From NCBI RefSeq assembly GCF_000019805.1, contig NC_010525.1, positions 434,001-498,000 of the forward strand: a stretch of 64,000 nt of DNA, in the 5' to 3' direction. The stretch is from Pyrobaculum neutrophilum V24Sta (GTDB taxonomy: Archaea > Thermoproteota > Thermoprotei > Thermoproteales > Thermoproteaceae). Below are positions 1-9,165 of the stretch, piece after piece. Each line of letters begins with the position of its first letter. Position 1 is the stretch's first letter. Made by a program: the position numbers and the translations under genes. A model generated the notes under the pieces. It was given only the letters and a program-made list of their open reading frames with translations. It had not been told where the DNA came from and did no database searches.

Positions 1-537
1 CGGATGCTGAAACGGCCCGTAGTTGTTACAAGGCCTAACAATCCTAAACCTAACCCCATACGTCCTCCCATACGCCTGCACCAGCAGGTCCCCAGCGGCC
101 TTAGAGGCGGAGTAGGGGCTACTGGGCCTCATAGGCCAAGACTCGTCCGCCTCGCCGCCGCCTGCGAGATCCCCATACACCTCGTCCGTAGAGATGTGGA
201 CATAGAGAAAGCCAAGCCTCCGCGCCGCCTCCAGAACCGAATACACCCCCCAGACGTTAGTCGTAAGAAAAGGCGCCGGGTCGTTAATAGAGCGGTCCAC
301 GTGCGTCTCCGCCGCAAAGTTAACCACCACATCCGGCCTAAACCGCGACAAGACGTAGAAGAGGAGCTCGAAATTCGCCACGTCCCCCCTCACAAACTCC
401 ACCTCCACCCCCCTAAGGTTCTCGAGACGCCCCGCATACGTCAGCTTATCGTAGACAAGCACCTCGCCGCGGCCCGCCACATGCCTCACGAAGTTACTCC
501 CCATAAACCCAGCCCCTCCGATGACCACCACCCTCAT
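1..537 (-). CDS. rmlB: dTDP-glucose 4,6-dehydratase, 3' end cut by window edge
   Basis: Reading the minus strand from an ATG at 537 gives 179 codons with no stop before the window edge, so the C-terminus is missing. The protein opens with a Rossmann nucleotide-binding motif (GGAGFMGSN). It then has the extended-SDR signature STDEVYG and the catalytic YSASK (Tyr-x3-Lys), and it ends in the RPCNNYGPFQHP stretch typical of RmlB. The enzyme converts dTDP-glucose to dTDP-4-keto-6-deoxyglucose, the second step of dTDP-rhamnose synthesis. The ATG overlaps the stop of the upstream pyrophosphorylase gene as ATGA, so the two are probably translationally coupled and act in succession. Confidence 0.93.
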   Translation of the reverse strand, partial: MRVVVIGGAGFMGSNFVRHVAGRGEVLVYDKLTYAGRLENLRGVEVEFVRGDVANFELLFYVLSRFRPDVVVNFAAETHVDRSINDPAPFLTTNVWGVYSVLEAARRLGFLYVHISTDEVYGDLAGGGEADESWPMRPSSPYSASKAAGDLLVQAYGRTYGVRFRIVRPCNNYGPFQHP

Positions 538-1592
538 AGCTCCACCCGGCTAAAGTCCGAGATTATAAGCCTTGCCTCCCCCCTAAGATCCCGCCGCGAC
601 CTCACCACGCTACGCCTACCCAACACGCTGTCCACAAGCCTAAGCCCGCCCACCTCCACCTCCGCCTCGCTGAGAAGAAGAGACCGCGACGCGCCTCCCG
701 ACGCCAGGCGCGCCCCCGACTCCAGCGACACGTAGTGCTCCACCACCGCCCCCCGCCCCACGTACGCCCCCGGCCCCACGTAAGCCGGGCCGAACACCCT
801 CCCCTCAACCACGGCCCCCTTTTCCACGACCACCCGCCCCAGCACCTCCCCCCGGACCTCCCCCTCCACCCTCGCCCCCGCGTGGTCAAGGAGAAGATAC
901 ACCGCCTCCAGAAGGCCCTCCGGCGTCCCCACGTCCTTCCACCAGCCGTCAACGAAGTCAAACCCCACCCTCCTCCCCCGGTCGATAAACCACTGGATGA
1001 GATCCGTCACCTCGTACTCCCCCCTCCACGACGGCTTAAGCGACGAGAAAGCCCTCGCCACGTCCTCCGGATCCCTAAACATATACACGCCGACCACCGC
1101 CAAGTCCGAAATCGGCTCCCTAGGCTTCTCCACCAGCTTAACCACCCGGCCGTCCCTAAGGACGGCCACCCCAAACCGGCTCGGGTCGGGCACCCTCGCC
1201 AGGAGGATGTAGACGTCGAAATCCCCCTCCAAAAAGGCACGCACGTGGCGCTTGATGCCCCCCGCCAAGATGTTATCCCCCAGATAAACCACAAAGGGGC
1301 CCTTTAACTCGGGCAACGCCAGGCTGATGGCGTGGGCGATCCCCAGCCGGCGCTCCTGCCAGAAGTAGCGCACCCGCACCCCCAGGCGAGAGCCGTCCCC
1401 CAGATGCTCCTGAATCAGATGCCCCAGATACCCCACAACCACCCCCACCTCCGAAACCCCAGCCTCAGCAAGGTGGACGATGGGGTATTCGATCATCGCC
1501 CTACCCAGAAGCGGAATGAGGTGCTTCGGAGTAGAAAAAGTAAACGGCCTAAGACGCGAGCCCTCACCCCCGGCAAGAACAAGTCCGAACAT
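534..1592 (-). CDS. rmlA: Glucose-1-phosphate thymidylyltransferase, long archaeal form
   Basis: This 352-residue nucleotidyltransferase starts with the signature LAGGEGSRLRPFT followed by TPKHLIPLLG. It has the sugar-phosphate-site stretch VYLGDN near residue 105 and a C-terminal region (about 240-352) of short hydrophobic repeats resembling a left-handed beta helix. That layout fits archaeal long-form RmlA, which makes dTDP-glucose from glucose-1-phosphate and dTTP. The next gene is RmlB, supporting the substrate call, although UTP use cannot be excluded by eye. The start ATG lies just after the stop of the upstream GT2 gene. GC content is high, unlike that neighbour. Confidence 0.9.
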   Translation of the reverse strand: MFGLVLAGGEGSRLRPFTFSTPKHLIPLLGRAMIEYPIVHLAEAGVSEVGVVVGYLGHLIQEHLGDGSRLGVRVRYFWQERRLGIAHAISLALPELKGPFVVYLGDNILAGGIKRHVRAFLEGDFDVYILLARVPDPSRFGVAVLRDGRVVKLVEKPREPISDLAVVGVYMFRDPEDVARAFSSLKPSWRGEYEVTDLIQWFIDRGRRVGFDFVDGWWKDVGTPEGLLEAVYLLLDHAGARVEGEVRGEVLGRVVVEKGAVVEGRVFGPAYVGPGAYVGRGAVVEHYVSLESGARLASGGASRSLLLSEAEVEVGGLRLVDSVLGRRSVVRSRRDLRGEARLIISDFSRVEL

Positions 1593-1593
1593 G

Positions 1594-2580
1594 CTACTTA
1601 GGACTTTTCAAAAAATATTTAAGCGCGAAATGAGCAACTTTCCGTCTCCCAAGAATAGGTATGAGTAATAATGCAATGAATGACCTAGGTGTTGGATATT
1701 GATTCATAAATATACCCTTAAGAAGTCTAGATATTAATCTATAATACGATATATTATATACCCTTCTACATGTGAAAATAGTGTTAAATATATAGACAGG
1801 TATAGCGTTACTAAAGTAAAATTTTAATATCAATTTTCTTAGGTTATTGTCATGAATTTCCTTTAAAAGCAAATCTAGATCTAATGAATATCTATTAAGA
1901 GTACATATGATCTTATTCATAGTTGTTAAATCACCGTTTTGTAATTGAGAATTGCCAGCACCAATTCTATAAAATGTCAATCTATCAGGGATATGCTTAA
2001 CTCTTCCTAACGATAGCGATGTTATAAATAGTGTAAAATCTAATAATAAATCTATATTAACAAATAAATCTTTATATTCATAAAAAACTTCTTTTTTTAT
2101 TAACATAGAGGAAGGATTATGATGTATTGCAGGAAATTTCTTAAATATCTTAGATGCGTTAAATTTATTTATCGTGAGTTCAACCTGTGGTTGACCTATC
2201 TCATAGGAATGTACCAACGATCCATCCTTGATAATGTTTCCATTCACATCGATATACACCTGCTTATGATGTAACGCTACTGTGCCGCCTTCTTTAAACG
2301 CCTTCTCCGCTATCTTTAGTTTGTCTTCGTGAAATATATCATCGTCTTCTAAAAATGCAATGATATCACTATCAAGAGCTCTTATTCCCTCTGCCACCAT
2401 CTCCCCATATTTTTCAGCTTTGCTTTCAACTATATACACAGGATAACTCTTTACCTTTTCTGCATCGTCAACAACGACCACAACCTCGTCTGCCTTTCTT
2501 GTCTGCTTCAAAACTGACTCAATAGCTTGCGGCAGAAAATGATAACGCCTATACGCCGAAATAATAACCCCTATCTTCAT
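1594..2580 (-). CDS. GT2 family glycosyltransferase, AT-rich
   Basis: This 328-residue protein has a GT-A fold. The N-terminus IGVIISAYRRYHFLPQAIESV is a GT2 start, and FLEDDDIFH near residue 74 carries the DxD metal/nucleotide motif. I chose the ATG at 2580 because it overlaps the previous stop as ATGA and begins exactly at the GT2 fold; the upstream in-frame extension is antisense-like, GC-rich sequence. It probably adds one sugar to a lipid-linked glycan at the membrane's inner face. Base composition is much more AT-rich than the genes on either side. A GC-rich homologue along its whole length is encoded at 29817-30815, so this copy looks imported. Confidence 0.85.
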   Translation of the reverse strand: MKIGVIISAYRRYHFLPQAIESVLKQTRKADEVVVVVDDAEKVKSYPVYIVESKAEKYGEMVAEGIRALDSDIIAFLEDDDIFHEDKLKIAEKAFKEGGTVALHHKQVYIDVNGNIIKDGSLVHSYEIGQPQVELTINKFNASKIFKKFPAIHHNPSSMLIKKEVFYEYKDLFVNIDLLLDFTLFITSLSLGRVKHIPDRLTFYRIGAGNSQLQNGDLTTMNKIICTLNRYSLDLDLLLKEIHDNNLRKLILKFYFSNAIPVYIFNTIFTCRRVYNISYYRLISRLLKGIFMNQYPTPRSFIALLLIPILGRRKVAHFALKYFLKSPK

Positions 2581-3929
2581 TGTATCTCGCCCAGTTTTAT
2601 CTTTTCTATCTTTTCCGCGGTTTGTTTTGCGTTGGTGTATACCTTGTCCATGTTCCAGTAGTGCCAAGCGCCCCATCTCCCGGCGGTGAATATGCCCACC
2701 TCCTCGAGCCACCTCTGTACAACCTCGCGGGCCTCCCGGTGGCCTCTGGTGTAGACAGGGTAGCCGAAGGGGTGTAGCCAAGCCTCAGTAAACAACACCC
2801 TCCTGCCCTCGAGGATCCCCAGTCTCTCAAAGCCCTCCAGCACCTCCCCCTTTATCTTCTCCAGATCCACCGGCCTCCCCTTGGGGATAGTCACCTCGGC
2901 GATAACCGCAGACCTCCCAGGCGGGGCGTTGGCCGGGCTGTAGTTAGAGATCCACGCATAGCGGTGGAAGACCACACCCCTATCTGGCACATACACCCAG
3001 TGCTGATCAGGCGCAGGCCCCTCCAGCGCCACCCCCACCACAGCCACGGCGTTCCAGTCGAGCCGACCCACCGCCCTATAAACCTCCTCAGGCGGCGTGG
3101 GGCTCGCCACCGCCTCCACAAGCCTAGGCAGAGGAATAGTGGCCACCACCACCTCTGCCTCATACCGCCCGTTAACCACCCACCTCCCCCCGACCCTCCT
3201 CAACTCCCTAACCTCCACCCCCCACGCCACCTCAGACCCAGACGCAAGCGCCCTCTTCAACGCCCCATCGTATAGAGCCTGTATGCCGCCAGACGCCGGG
3301 TAGTAGAAGACGCTCTGCTCTCTATAGCCCACAGTCTCCACACCCGCGGCGCTCCTAGCCACATCCCTCCAGTCAGGCACAGGCAGCCGACCCGGGATGT
3401 AGACCCAGTCCACGTCGATCTCCTCAAGAGGCCTCTTCCAAATCTTCTCGTTGTAGGGAGCAAGGTAGTTGTCGGCAAGCCACCTGCCGAAAAAGCCGTA
3501 GACCCACTCCCTCAAATTCGAAGGCCTCCACTCCCCAGACCTCCCCATCCAAGTCTCCATAAACGACACCAAAGCCTCAGCCCTATCGCCCGGCTCCAAA
3601 ACCCAAAGCCCATTCTCAAAGGGATAAGGCACAAACCTACCCCTAAAATAGACAAAAGCCCTCCTCACCCCCCTCACAACACCATCGACAAGAGAAAGAA
3701 GACCAGAGAGGGCCTCCCCATCTCTGGAATAGATAATATGCGTACCTCCTATATCAAAAGCGAATCCATGAATTATTTCTGTTCTTAACAATCCCCCCCT
3801 TCTATCGTACGTTGATTTTTCCAAGACTAAACACCCCCTAAGATTTCCAGCAATAAGAACGCCAGTAAACCCCCCACCAAGGATGATACACCTCACAACA
3901 CCGAAAAATTCCAAAGAGTTAATAAGCAT
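2577..3929 (-). CDS. UDP-galactopyranose mutase-like / protoporphyrinogen oxidase-like flavoprotein
   Basis: The 450-residue protein has an N-terminal dinucleotide-binding motif (IILGGGFTG, residues 14-22), a conserved region DIGGTHIIYS typical of UGM-like flavoproteins, and a C-terminal FAD-contact segment FTAGRWGAWHYWNMD. Its place in a glycan cluster favours a nucleotide-sugar or lipid-sugar flavoenzyme such as a mutase. A role in heme synthesis is less likely. ATG 3929 follows the upstream stop by 14 nt; a GTG at 3896 would put the FAD motif at the very N-terminus and is also plausible. Roughly the first 65 codons are AT-rich while the rest is GC-rich, suggesting a recombination joint inside the gene. 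Confidence 0.7.
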   Translation of the reverse strand: MLINSLEFFGVVRCIILGGGFTGVLIAGNLRGCLVLEKSTYDRRGGLLRTEIIHGFAFDIGGTHIIYSRDGEALSGLLSLVDGVVRGVRRAFVYFRGRFVPYPFENGLWVLEPGDRAEALVSFMETWMGRSGEWRPSNLREWVYGFFGRWLADNYLAPYNEKIWKRPLEEIDVDWVYIPGRLPVPDWRDVARSAAGVETVGYREQSVFYYPASGGIQALYDGALKRALASGSEVAWGVEVRELRRVGGRWVVNGRYEAEVVVATIPLPRLVEAVASPTPPEEVYRAVGRLDWNAVAVVGVALEGPAPDQHWVYVPDRGVVFHRYAWISNYSPANAPPGRSAVIAEVTIPKGRPVDLEKIKGEVLEGFERLGILEGRRVLFTEAWLHPFGYPVYTRGHREAREVVQRWLEEVGIFTAGRWGAWHYWNMDKVYTNAKQTAEKIEKIKLGEIQ

Positions 3930-3943
3930 TACTACGACACTAC

Positions 3944-6241
3944 TTAGTGAGACTCATTTAGTATATGGATGCGATAGCCCTTTACAGCATAGAGCGTCTT
4001 AACATCAGTAAAATTAACTAAAGTACATCCATTGCTGTAGCTTATGAGAGATTCAATAGATAGAAGAAACGGATATCGATGTTCACCATAATAATAAAAC
4101 TGATATAAAGGAAGCTCATAAATTTTACCATTAATAAGACATTTATAAGATACTAAAAAACCAAAATTAGGTATATAAATCAGATATCTATATCCTTGTG
4201 CTAATATAGACGTAAGATTAACTGTAGTTGAATTCAAACGTACTTTACCAGCAAGCTCTACACTACCGATTTTAGTTAAATTTCCATATGTTTTATTATC
4301 TAAAACAAGAATAATCTTTACATTGTTATAACGATTCTGTATTTTTAAAAGTTCAATATAGAAATCAGAACCCAAATACGGAGTAGGTAGCACCGGAGTC
4401 CTTATGCCCATTATTTTTAAATTCTTACTGTAGTTCGATATAATATATACATATATTTTATATCCATTAAGATCATATATATATATTGGATTAAAGTATT
4501 TAGAAAAATTAACATATTGGTCGCCGGCGATCAAGATGCTGGGCAAGTATATTGCTGTATTCTTGTAATAGAATGGAATTGAATCATCCATTATGGTAAC
4601 AGGCGTATAATAAGGAGTACCGAGTTTAAGCCCGAGTAGTATGTCTGACACAAAAGGAGCATCAACTAAAGCATGAACCCAAGGCGTTACAGTCAATTCG
4701 TTTATTGCTTTCGAAGAAAACGAAGAGAGCACATAATTCATGCATGTAGCTGTCATACATGGACCAACATCGGCCCAAGGATTACGGTAGTAATATCCCC
4801 AATAGAGTGTCCAAAATACAAAAACCAAAAAAGAAATAATTAAAAAGAAATATTTTACTTTTTCAGACTTATCGATAAATAAAACAACGGGAAGAAAAGA
4901 AATAAAAATAAAAGCCGGAACAACAAATGAGCGGGACAAAACTTCGGTATATCTACCGACTAGACCAAGAGGTTGACCTACACTTACCATATAATTATAA
5001 AACAAAAAGGAAAATAAAACAACAACAACACTAAGTAAAGTAGGAATAAATAGTAATTTATATATAAAATTATCGTTCTTAGAATACATAAGATATATAG
5101 GAAACACGTAAAAGTGGAAAAGCAATAAAGATCTTAAATCTAAACAATATGGATTAAAATATATTCTAAATGGAAACAATGTGATAAATATTATGAAAAT
5201 TGCTGTGAATAAGATATAAAACTTTTTAGTTATTTTCTTTAATATAAACACCAATATATAGATTCCTAATAAATATATTATCAAAAAAACAAATATAATA
5301 GGTATTGAAAGTGAAAAAACAGCAAGCGGATATAAAATTTGCCTTCCAAATAAGAGGTACAGTAAAAATATCATTAGTAAGGATAATGAAATAAATTTGA
5401 TATAATCTATAACATTTAATACTTTATTAAATAAAATAATTATTAGTACAATTACTACAAAAATCATATATAACCCTTCTTGAATATGAACTAATAATCC
5501 TAGTGTAAATACTAATGCTACATAAAATAAATTCCTTAATTCTTTTAAGTTTTTTACTAAAACTGCTGATAAAACTAATAAATCACTAATATTTTTTAAT
5601 AAATTTGGGTTTATTGTTATAATTCTGGGCAAAATAGAATATTCAAAAGTGTAAATCATTGTGCCATTAACGTTTCTAAAATCATGTATTAGCATAAATA
5701 AAAATAACAAAGATGTTAAATTTGGAATATAAATCAAAATAAATGCTGATATATATACATGCTTTAAATTTAATGTTTTTAATAAAATTATAATAATCAA
5801 TGTAAATACATATAATGAAATAATTAAATTAAACCAATAACTTGACAAAATATTAATATTAAACATCTTAGATATTTCTATAACTAATATACCACTAAGT
5901 GAAAAAAACCCATTTGGCTTAAGTAATGCTGCACCGATATATCTTATATCATCACCTAGAGGAAGGCTAGACCAAAAAAGGAAAAAATATAAGGGAGAAA
6001 TTAGTATTAAACCGATAAAATAGTCAAAAATACTAATTTTTAATTCTAAAGATGAAGAAGTCAACCAAAAAATTAGTATAAAAATAAAACTAAACAATAT
6101 CCATCGAATCCATATATTCAGATTAATGAAGTACATGACCAAAGAACCAATTAATCCAGCAATAATATACGTCAAAAAAATTACAAAGCCTAGATTAATT
6201 AATTTATTTATTATAATTCTGTGTGTAGACGAGGGTATCAT
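3944..6241 (-). CDS. Polytopic membrane protein, GT-C-like glycosyltransferase (inferred), AT-rich
   Basis: A very hydrophobic protein of about 765 residues with a dozen or so predicted membrane helices up to about residue 520, then a mostly hydrophilic C-terminal domain, presumably outside the cell. An Asp-Asp pair (LPLGDDIRYIG, residues 97-98) sits in the first long loop after the early helices, where GT-C enzymes keep their acidic catalytic motif. This suggests a polyprenol-phosphate-sugar-dependent transferase, but no family is recognised with certainty. I chose ATG 6241 because codons upstream of it differ in composition and lack hydrophobic pattern. The gene is strongly AT-rich. A decayed relative lies immediately upstream (6307-6987). 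Confidence 0.65.
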   Translation of the reverse strand: MIPSSTHRIIINKLINLGFVIFLTYIIAGLIGSLVMYFINLNIWIRWILFSFIFILIFWLTSSSLELKISIFDYFIGLILISPLYFFLFWSSLPLGDDIRYIGAALLKPNGFFSLSGILVIEISKMFNINILSSYWFNLIISLYVFTLIIIILLKTLNLKHVYISAFILIYIPNLTSLLFLFMLIHDFRNVNGTMIYTFEYSILPRIITINPNLLKNISDLLVLSAVLVKNLKELRNLFYVALVFTLGLLVHIQEGLYMIFVVIVLIIILFNKVLNVIDYIKFISLSLLMIFLLYLLFGRQILYPLAVFSLSIPIIFVFLIIYLLGIYILVFILKKITKKFYILFTAIFIIFITLFPFRIYFNPYCLDLRSLLLFHFYVFPIYLMYSKNDNFIYKLLFIPTLLSVVVVLFSFLFYNYMVSVGQPLGLVGRYTEVLSRSFVVPAFIFISFLPVVLFIDKSEKVKYFFLIISFLVFVFWTLYWGYYYRNPWADVGPCMTATCMNYVLSSFSSKAINELTVTPWVHALVDAPFVSDILLGLKLGTPYYTPVTIMDDSIPFYYKNTAIYLPSILIAGDQYVNFSKYFNPIYIYDLNGYKIYVYIISNYSKNLKIMGIRTPVLPTPYLGSDFYIELLKIQNRYNNVKIILVLDNKTYGNLTKIGSVELAGKVRLNSTTVNLTSILAQGYRYLIYIPNFGFLVSYKCLINGKIYELPLYQFYYYGEHRYPFLLSIESLISYSNGCTLVNFTDVKTLYAVKGYRIHILNESH

Positions 6242-6306
6242 GGGAGCGGGAACAGGTAGCCTTTTATTTTTTCGCGTTATTATCAGCGCAGCTCCTCTGG
6301 CTACGT

Positions 6307-6987
6307 CTATTCCTCTTGTGGTGTTGTATATCGGTTGACAGTGGGGTTGTCGTCTCTTCTTAGGTAGCACGTGAGTATCACCGTGGCTAAAGCATCAAGG
6401 GGGTGGTATAGAAACGCTAGCCAAAAGGAAAGACCCACATATGCAAGACCCGGTGCCCCCCTCCTAGCCAGAAGGGCCGTAAGCGGCAAGAAACAGTATT
6501 AAGGAAAGGTTCGGTATGAAGATTGCAAGAAAGGTTCCCAAGTATACATGTCTAACGTCCATTGATCTAAGGATCGCAATTATCGTCAGTGTAAATGTAA
6601 ATATTGTCAAAAAGACACTAACCCAATAGGCCTCTAAAACCCCCACACCTAGTTTAGATATGGATATCACAGACACGCCGACTAGCGAGAAGAACCCGTT
6701 TGGCTTGAGTTCAGCCGACCCAATATAGCGTAGATCATCAACAAGCGGCAACCTAGAAAAAACAGTAGAGAGATAACTGGAAGAGAGAGGACGAGACTAA
6801 TTAGGAAATCACGCCAGACAAGTTTAACATCTACGACATGTGCCAGATATATGTACATCGCCGGAGTCTAAAGAAATACGAGCAATAAGACTAGGTACTT
6901 CCCTACAATATAGTAAACTATTGATAACAATGAAAAAGAAAAGATAAACGACAATAATATCTTATATATGGAATCAGCCCTCAACAT
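6307..6987 (-). pseudogene. Decayed, GC-richer paralogue of the adjacent GT-C-like membrane protein
   Basis: Stitching reading frames together gives a protein similar to the intact neighbour at 3944-6241. The N-terminal helices run from an ATG at 6987 to an in-frame TAG at 6868-6870. The frame then continues through a DFLISLVLSLPVISLL-like helix to an A-run at 6757-6762 (a T-run on the coding strand), where one base is missing. The next frame encodes SRLPLVDDLRYIGSAELKPN, matching LPLGDDIRYIGAALLKPN of the neighbour. Near 6475 an internal deletion joins this to a segment resembling the neighbour's YVALVFTLGLLVH helix, and the remainder is lost. The ATG overlaps the end of the upstream GT2 gene, as in a former operon. 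Confidence 0.8.
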
Positions 6988-8068
6988 CCTTAGTCACTCT
7001 TGTAATTTCTGATCTAACGTCATTAAGCAAGCTTTTCATGGACAGATATTTCATCCATGAAGTTTTTACTACAGGGACCCCCCCTGCTCTTCTGCTACCA
7101 ACGGAGGCGGTAAATCCCTCGTATAGAGCTCTGACTAGATGTCTCAGAACCTCAAGGTACTCCCTAATGCCCCACCTCGGCGTAGGTACACCTGGAGCGG
7201 TAATTTCTATATATCTATCTAAAGCCGAGATCTTCTGGTCGAAAACCCGAAGAGGATAGGAGACTATCCAGAGCAGAAATTTTAGAAGCGGTAATGCGCC
7301 CAAGTACTCTCTTATGATAAGTAGTCTATTCCTATAGGACAGAAATGTCACCTTATAGACTGATCTACCCGTGCTAGCACTTCGGTAGTGTCTGCCGATC
7401 ACTAGAGGTATAAGAAGAGAAGGAAATCTCGCCCTCCACGCCCTCAGAGAAAACTCCACATCTTCGTAATACAAGAAATACTTGGGGTCAAACCAACCTA
7501 TAGTCTCAACAACATTTCTATGTACTATCTGAAACGCCCCATCTGCATAACTGATCGGAGTGAGGCGGCGTATTTCCCGTGGAGTTAAAGCCGCCAGGCG
7601 CAGGCCCCAAGTTCCTCCACTGTCGTCGATGAAGTATCCACCGTAATCTATTAGCCCATCGTTTCCGTTTAATAGCAACGGCGCCGCAATGAACCCCTTG
7701 GGATAGGCCTTCTCCAGCGCTCTGAGATAGGAGAGCAGTTCGCCGATCTTTTGGGGAAAGAGCTCAATATCGTTATTGCTACAGACGTAATAGTCGTACT
7801 CCAGCCCCATTAATCTTGTATATCTGTAGGCGAGGCTACACGCGGCCCCGTAGCCGAGATTCTTAGGGAGGGCCAAGAACTTCAGCATCCCGCCGTAGCG
7901 TTGCGAAAGTACGCTGTAAGATCCGTCAGTTGACCCATTATCAACTAGCCACACATCTACGTCCTGGTCCACGACATCTACAAATGTATCAAGAAAATTG
8001 AATACCCTCTGGCCCATAGTTGACACTGAATTATAATTTACAACAAATATGGCCATAGATTTTTTCAT
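6974..8068 (-). CDS. GT2 family glycosyltransferase (rhamnosyltransferase-like)
   Basis: The 364-residue protein begins MKKSMAIFVVNYNSVS and has the NGSTDGS motif near residue 48 and SNNDIEL (a DxD-like motif) near residue 98. A later FLYYEDVEFSLRAW segment near residue 195 is characteristic of WbbL-like GT2 enzymes that transfer rhamnose or another deoxysugar. The last hundred residues are basic and probably contact the membrane surface. ATG 8068 overlaps the preceding GT4 stop as ATGA. The nucleotide-sugar genes in this cluster could supply dTDP-rhamnose or GDP-deoxysugars, but the actual donor is not visible in the sequence. Confidence 0.85.
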   Translation of the reverse strand: MKKSMAIFVVNYNSVSTMGQRVFNFLDTFVDVVDQDVDVWLVDNGSTDGSYSVLSQRYGGMLKFLALPKNLGYGAACSLAYRYTRLMGLEYDYYVCSNNDIELFPQKIGELLSYLRALEKAYPKGFIAAPLLLNGNDGLIDYGGYFIDDSGGTWGLRLAALTPREIRRLTPISYADGAFQIVHRNVVETIGWFDPKYFLYYEDVEFSLRAWRARFPSLLIPLVIGRHYRSASTGRSVYKVTFLSYRNRLLIIREYLGALPLLKFLLWIVSYPLRVFDQKISALDRYIEITAPGVPTPRWGIREYLEVLRHLVRALYEGFTASVGSRRAGGVPVVKTSWMKYLSMKSLLNDVRSEITRVTKDVEG

Positions 8069-9165
8069 ATTTTTTCAATTAATTTATAATATAATTTTTC
8101 AAATTGTTTAATAATATTTTCTATGTCAAATCTCTGCGCCAGATTTCTTAGCCTAGACTCATTGTACTTCTGCAGATCGAATTCCAGTATTGTCTTGGCC
8201 AACGTCATTACGTCGTCCTTGGGGATAACGATGCCTGTTACGTCGGGTATGGCTAGCTCATTCAATGGGGGGATGTCGTAGGTGATTACGGGGGTTCCCA
8301 TGGCTATTGCCTCGAGTATGGCTATCCCGAAGCCCTCTGGGTAGCCTAGGTGTATTAAGGCGGCGGCTCTGGACATGAGGTCAAGTTTCTCCTCCTCTGT
8401 GATGCGGCCTAGGAGGTGGACTGTTCGCTCCAGGCCTAGCCGCTTGATTAGTTTCTCGAGTTCAGCCCTCTGGGGGCCGTCTCCGACTATCAACAGTCTG
8501 TAGTTTGGCTTTACCTCTTTTACTATTCTGAAGGCGGCTATTGCGTGGTCGTAGTGCTTTCTAGGCTCTAGGCGCCCCACCATGAGGTAGAGCCCCTCTT
8601 CTGGCCTCCTTGTGTACTTCCTATATTTTTCTGCGTATATCCCAGGTGGTATGACGTAGATTGGGTTACGGAGTAGCCTTAGTCTCTCCACCTGTCTTTT
8701 TACTGATCTACTGAGCACGTGTATGGCAGTGCATGTGGAGTTTGTCTCTGCTAGTTGTACAAGGGGGAGCCCCACGCGAGGCGCTACTCCAGTAATGACG
8801 TCCGGACTTTCAAAGTGGTATATGCTACAGACCTTTGGTGTTTTGTTGGGGGATAGCAGTGGCAGTAGGTTTGGAAAATGGCTATCGGTGTGGACTACGT
8901 CGTAGTGGTCGCCCATATCTCTGAGGATGCTTGTGGCTTTCCGGAGGTAGCGGATTACGTTGAGCGGCTGCATATATGGGAGCAGGCCGCCACGGTAGAT
9001 CCTTAGGTCGACTACTTTGATATTCGGCGGAGTTCTGTCGTAGGTTGCGCCTGTTATAACCGCCACCTCGTGGCCTCTCTGAGCCATTCCCTCGGCTATC
9101 TGCATTAGGAAACGCGGCCCCCCCGTGTGGTATGTGATGTAGTTGGTGAAGTACGCTATCTTCAT
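8065..9165 (-). CDS. GT4 family glycosyltransferase
   Basis: From the ATG at 9165 the protein is 366 residues with a GT-B fold. The N-terminus MKIAYFTNYITYHTGGP is the GT4 glycine-rich start. In the C-terminal domain, LYLMVGRLEPRKHYDHAI and the donor-site motif PEGFGIAILEAIAMGTPVI (E-x7-E) are clear. A longer in-frame extension upstream is rejected because it lies entirely inside the previous gene and is arginine- and proline-rich. The start overlaps the preceding stop as ATGA. Likely role: addition of a hexose to a lipid-linked glycan in the cytoplasm. Donor and acceptor are unknown. Confidence 0.9.
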   Translation of the reverse strand: MKIAYFTNYITYHTGGPRFLMQIAEGMAQRGHEVAVITGATYDRTPPNIKVVDLRIYRGGLLPYMQPLNVIRYLRKATSILRDMGDHYDVVHTDSHFPNLLPLLSPNKTPKVCSIYHFESPDVITGVAPRVGLPLVQLAETNSTCTAIHVLSRSVKRQVERLRLLRNPIYVIPPGIYAEKYRKYTRRPEEGLYLMVGRLEPRKHYDHAIAAFRIVKEVKPNYRLLIVGDGPQRAELEKLIKRLGLERTVHLLGRITEEEKLDLMSRAAALIHLGYPEGFGIAILEAIAMGTPVITYDIPPLNELAIPDVTGIVIPKDDVMTLAKTILEFDLQKYNESRLRNLAQRFDIENIIKQFEKLYYKLIEKI

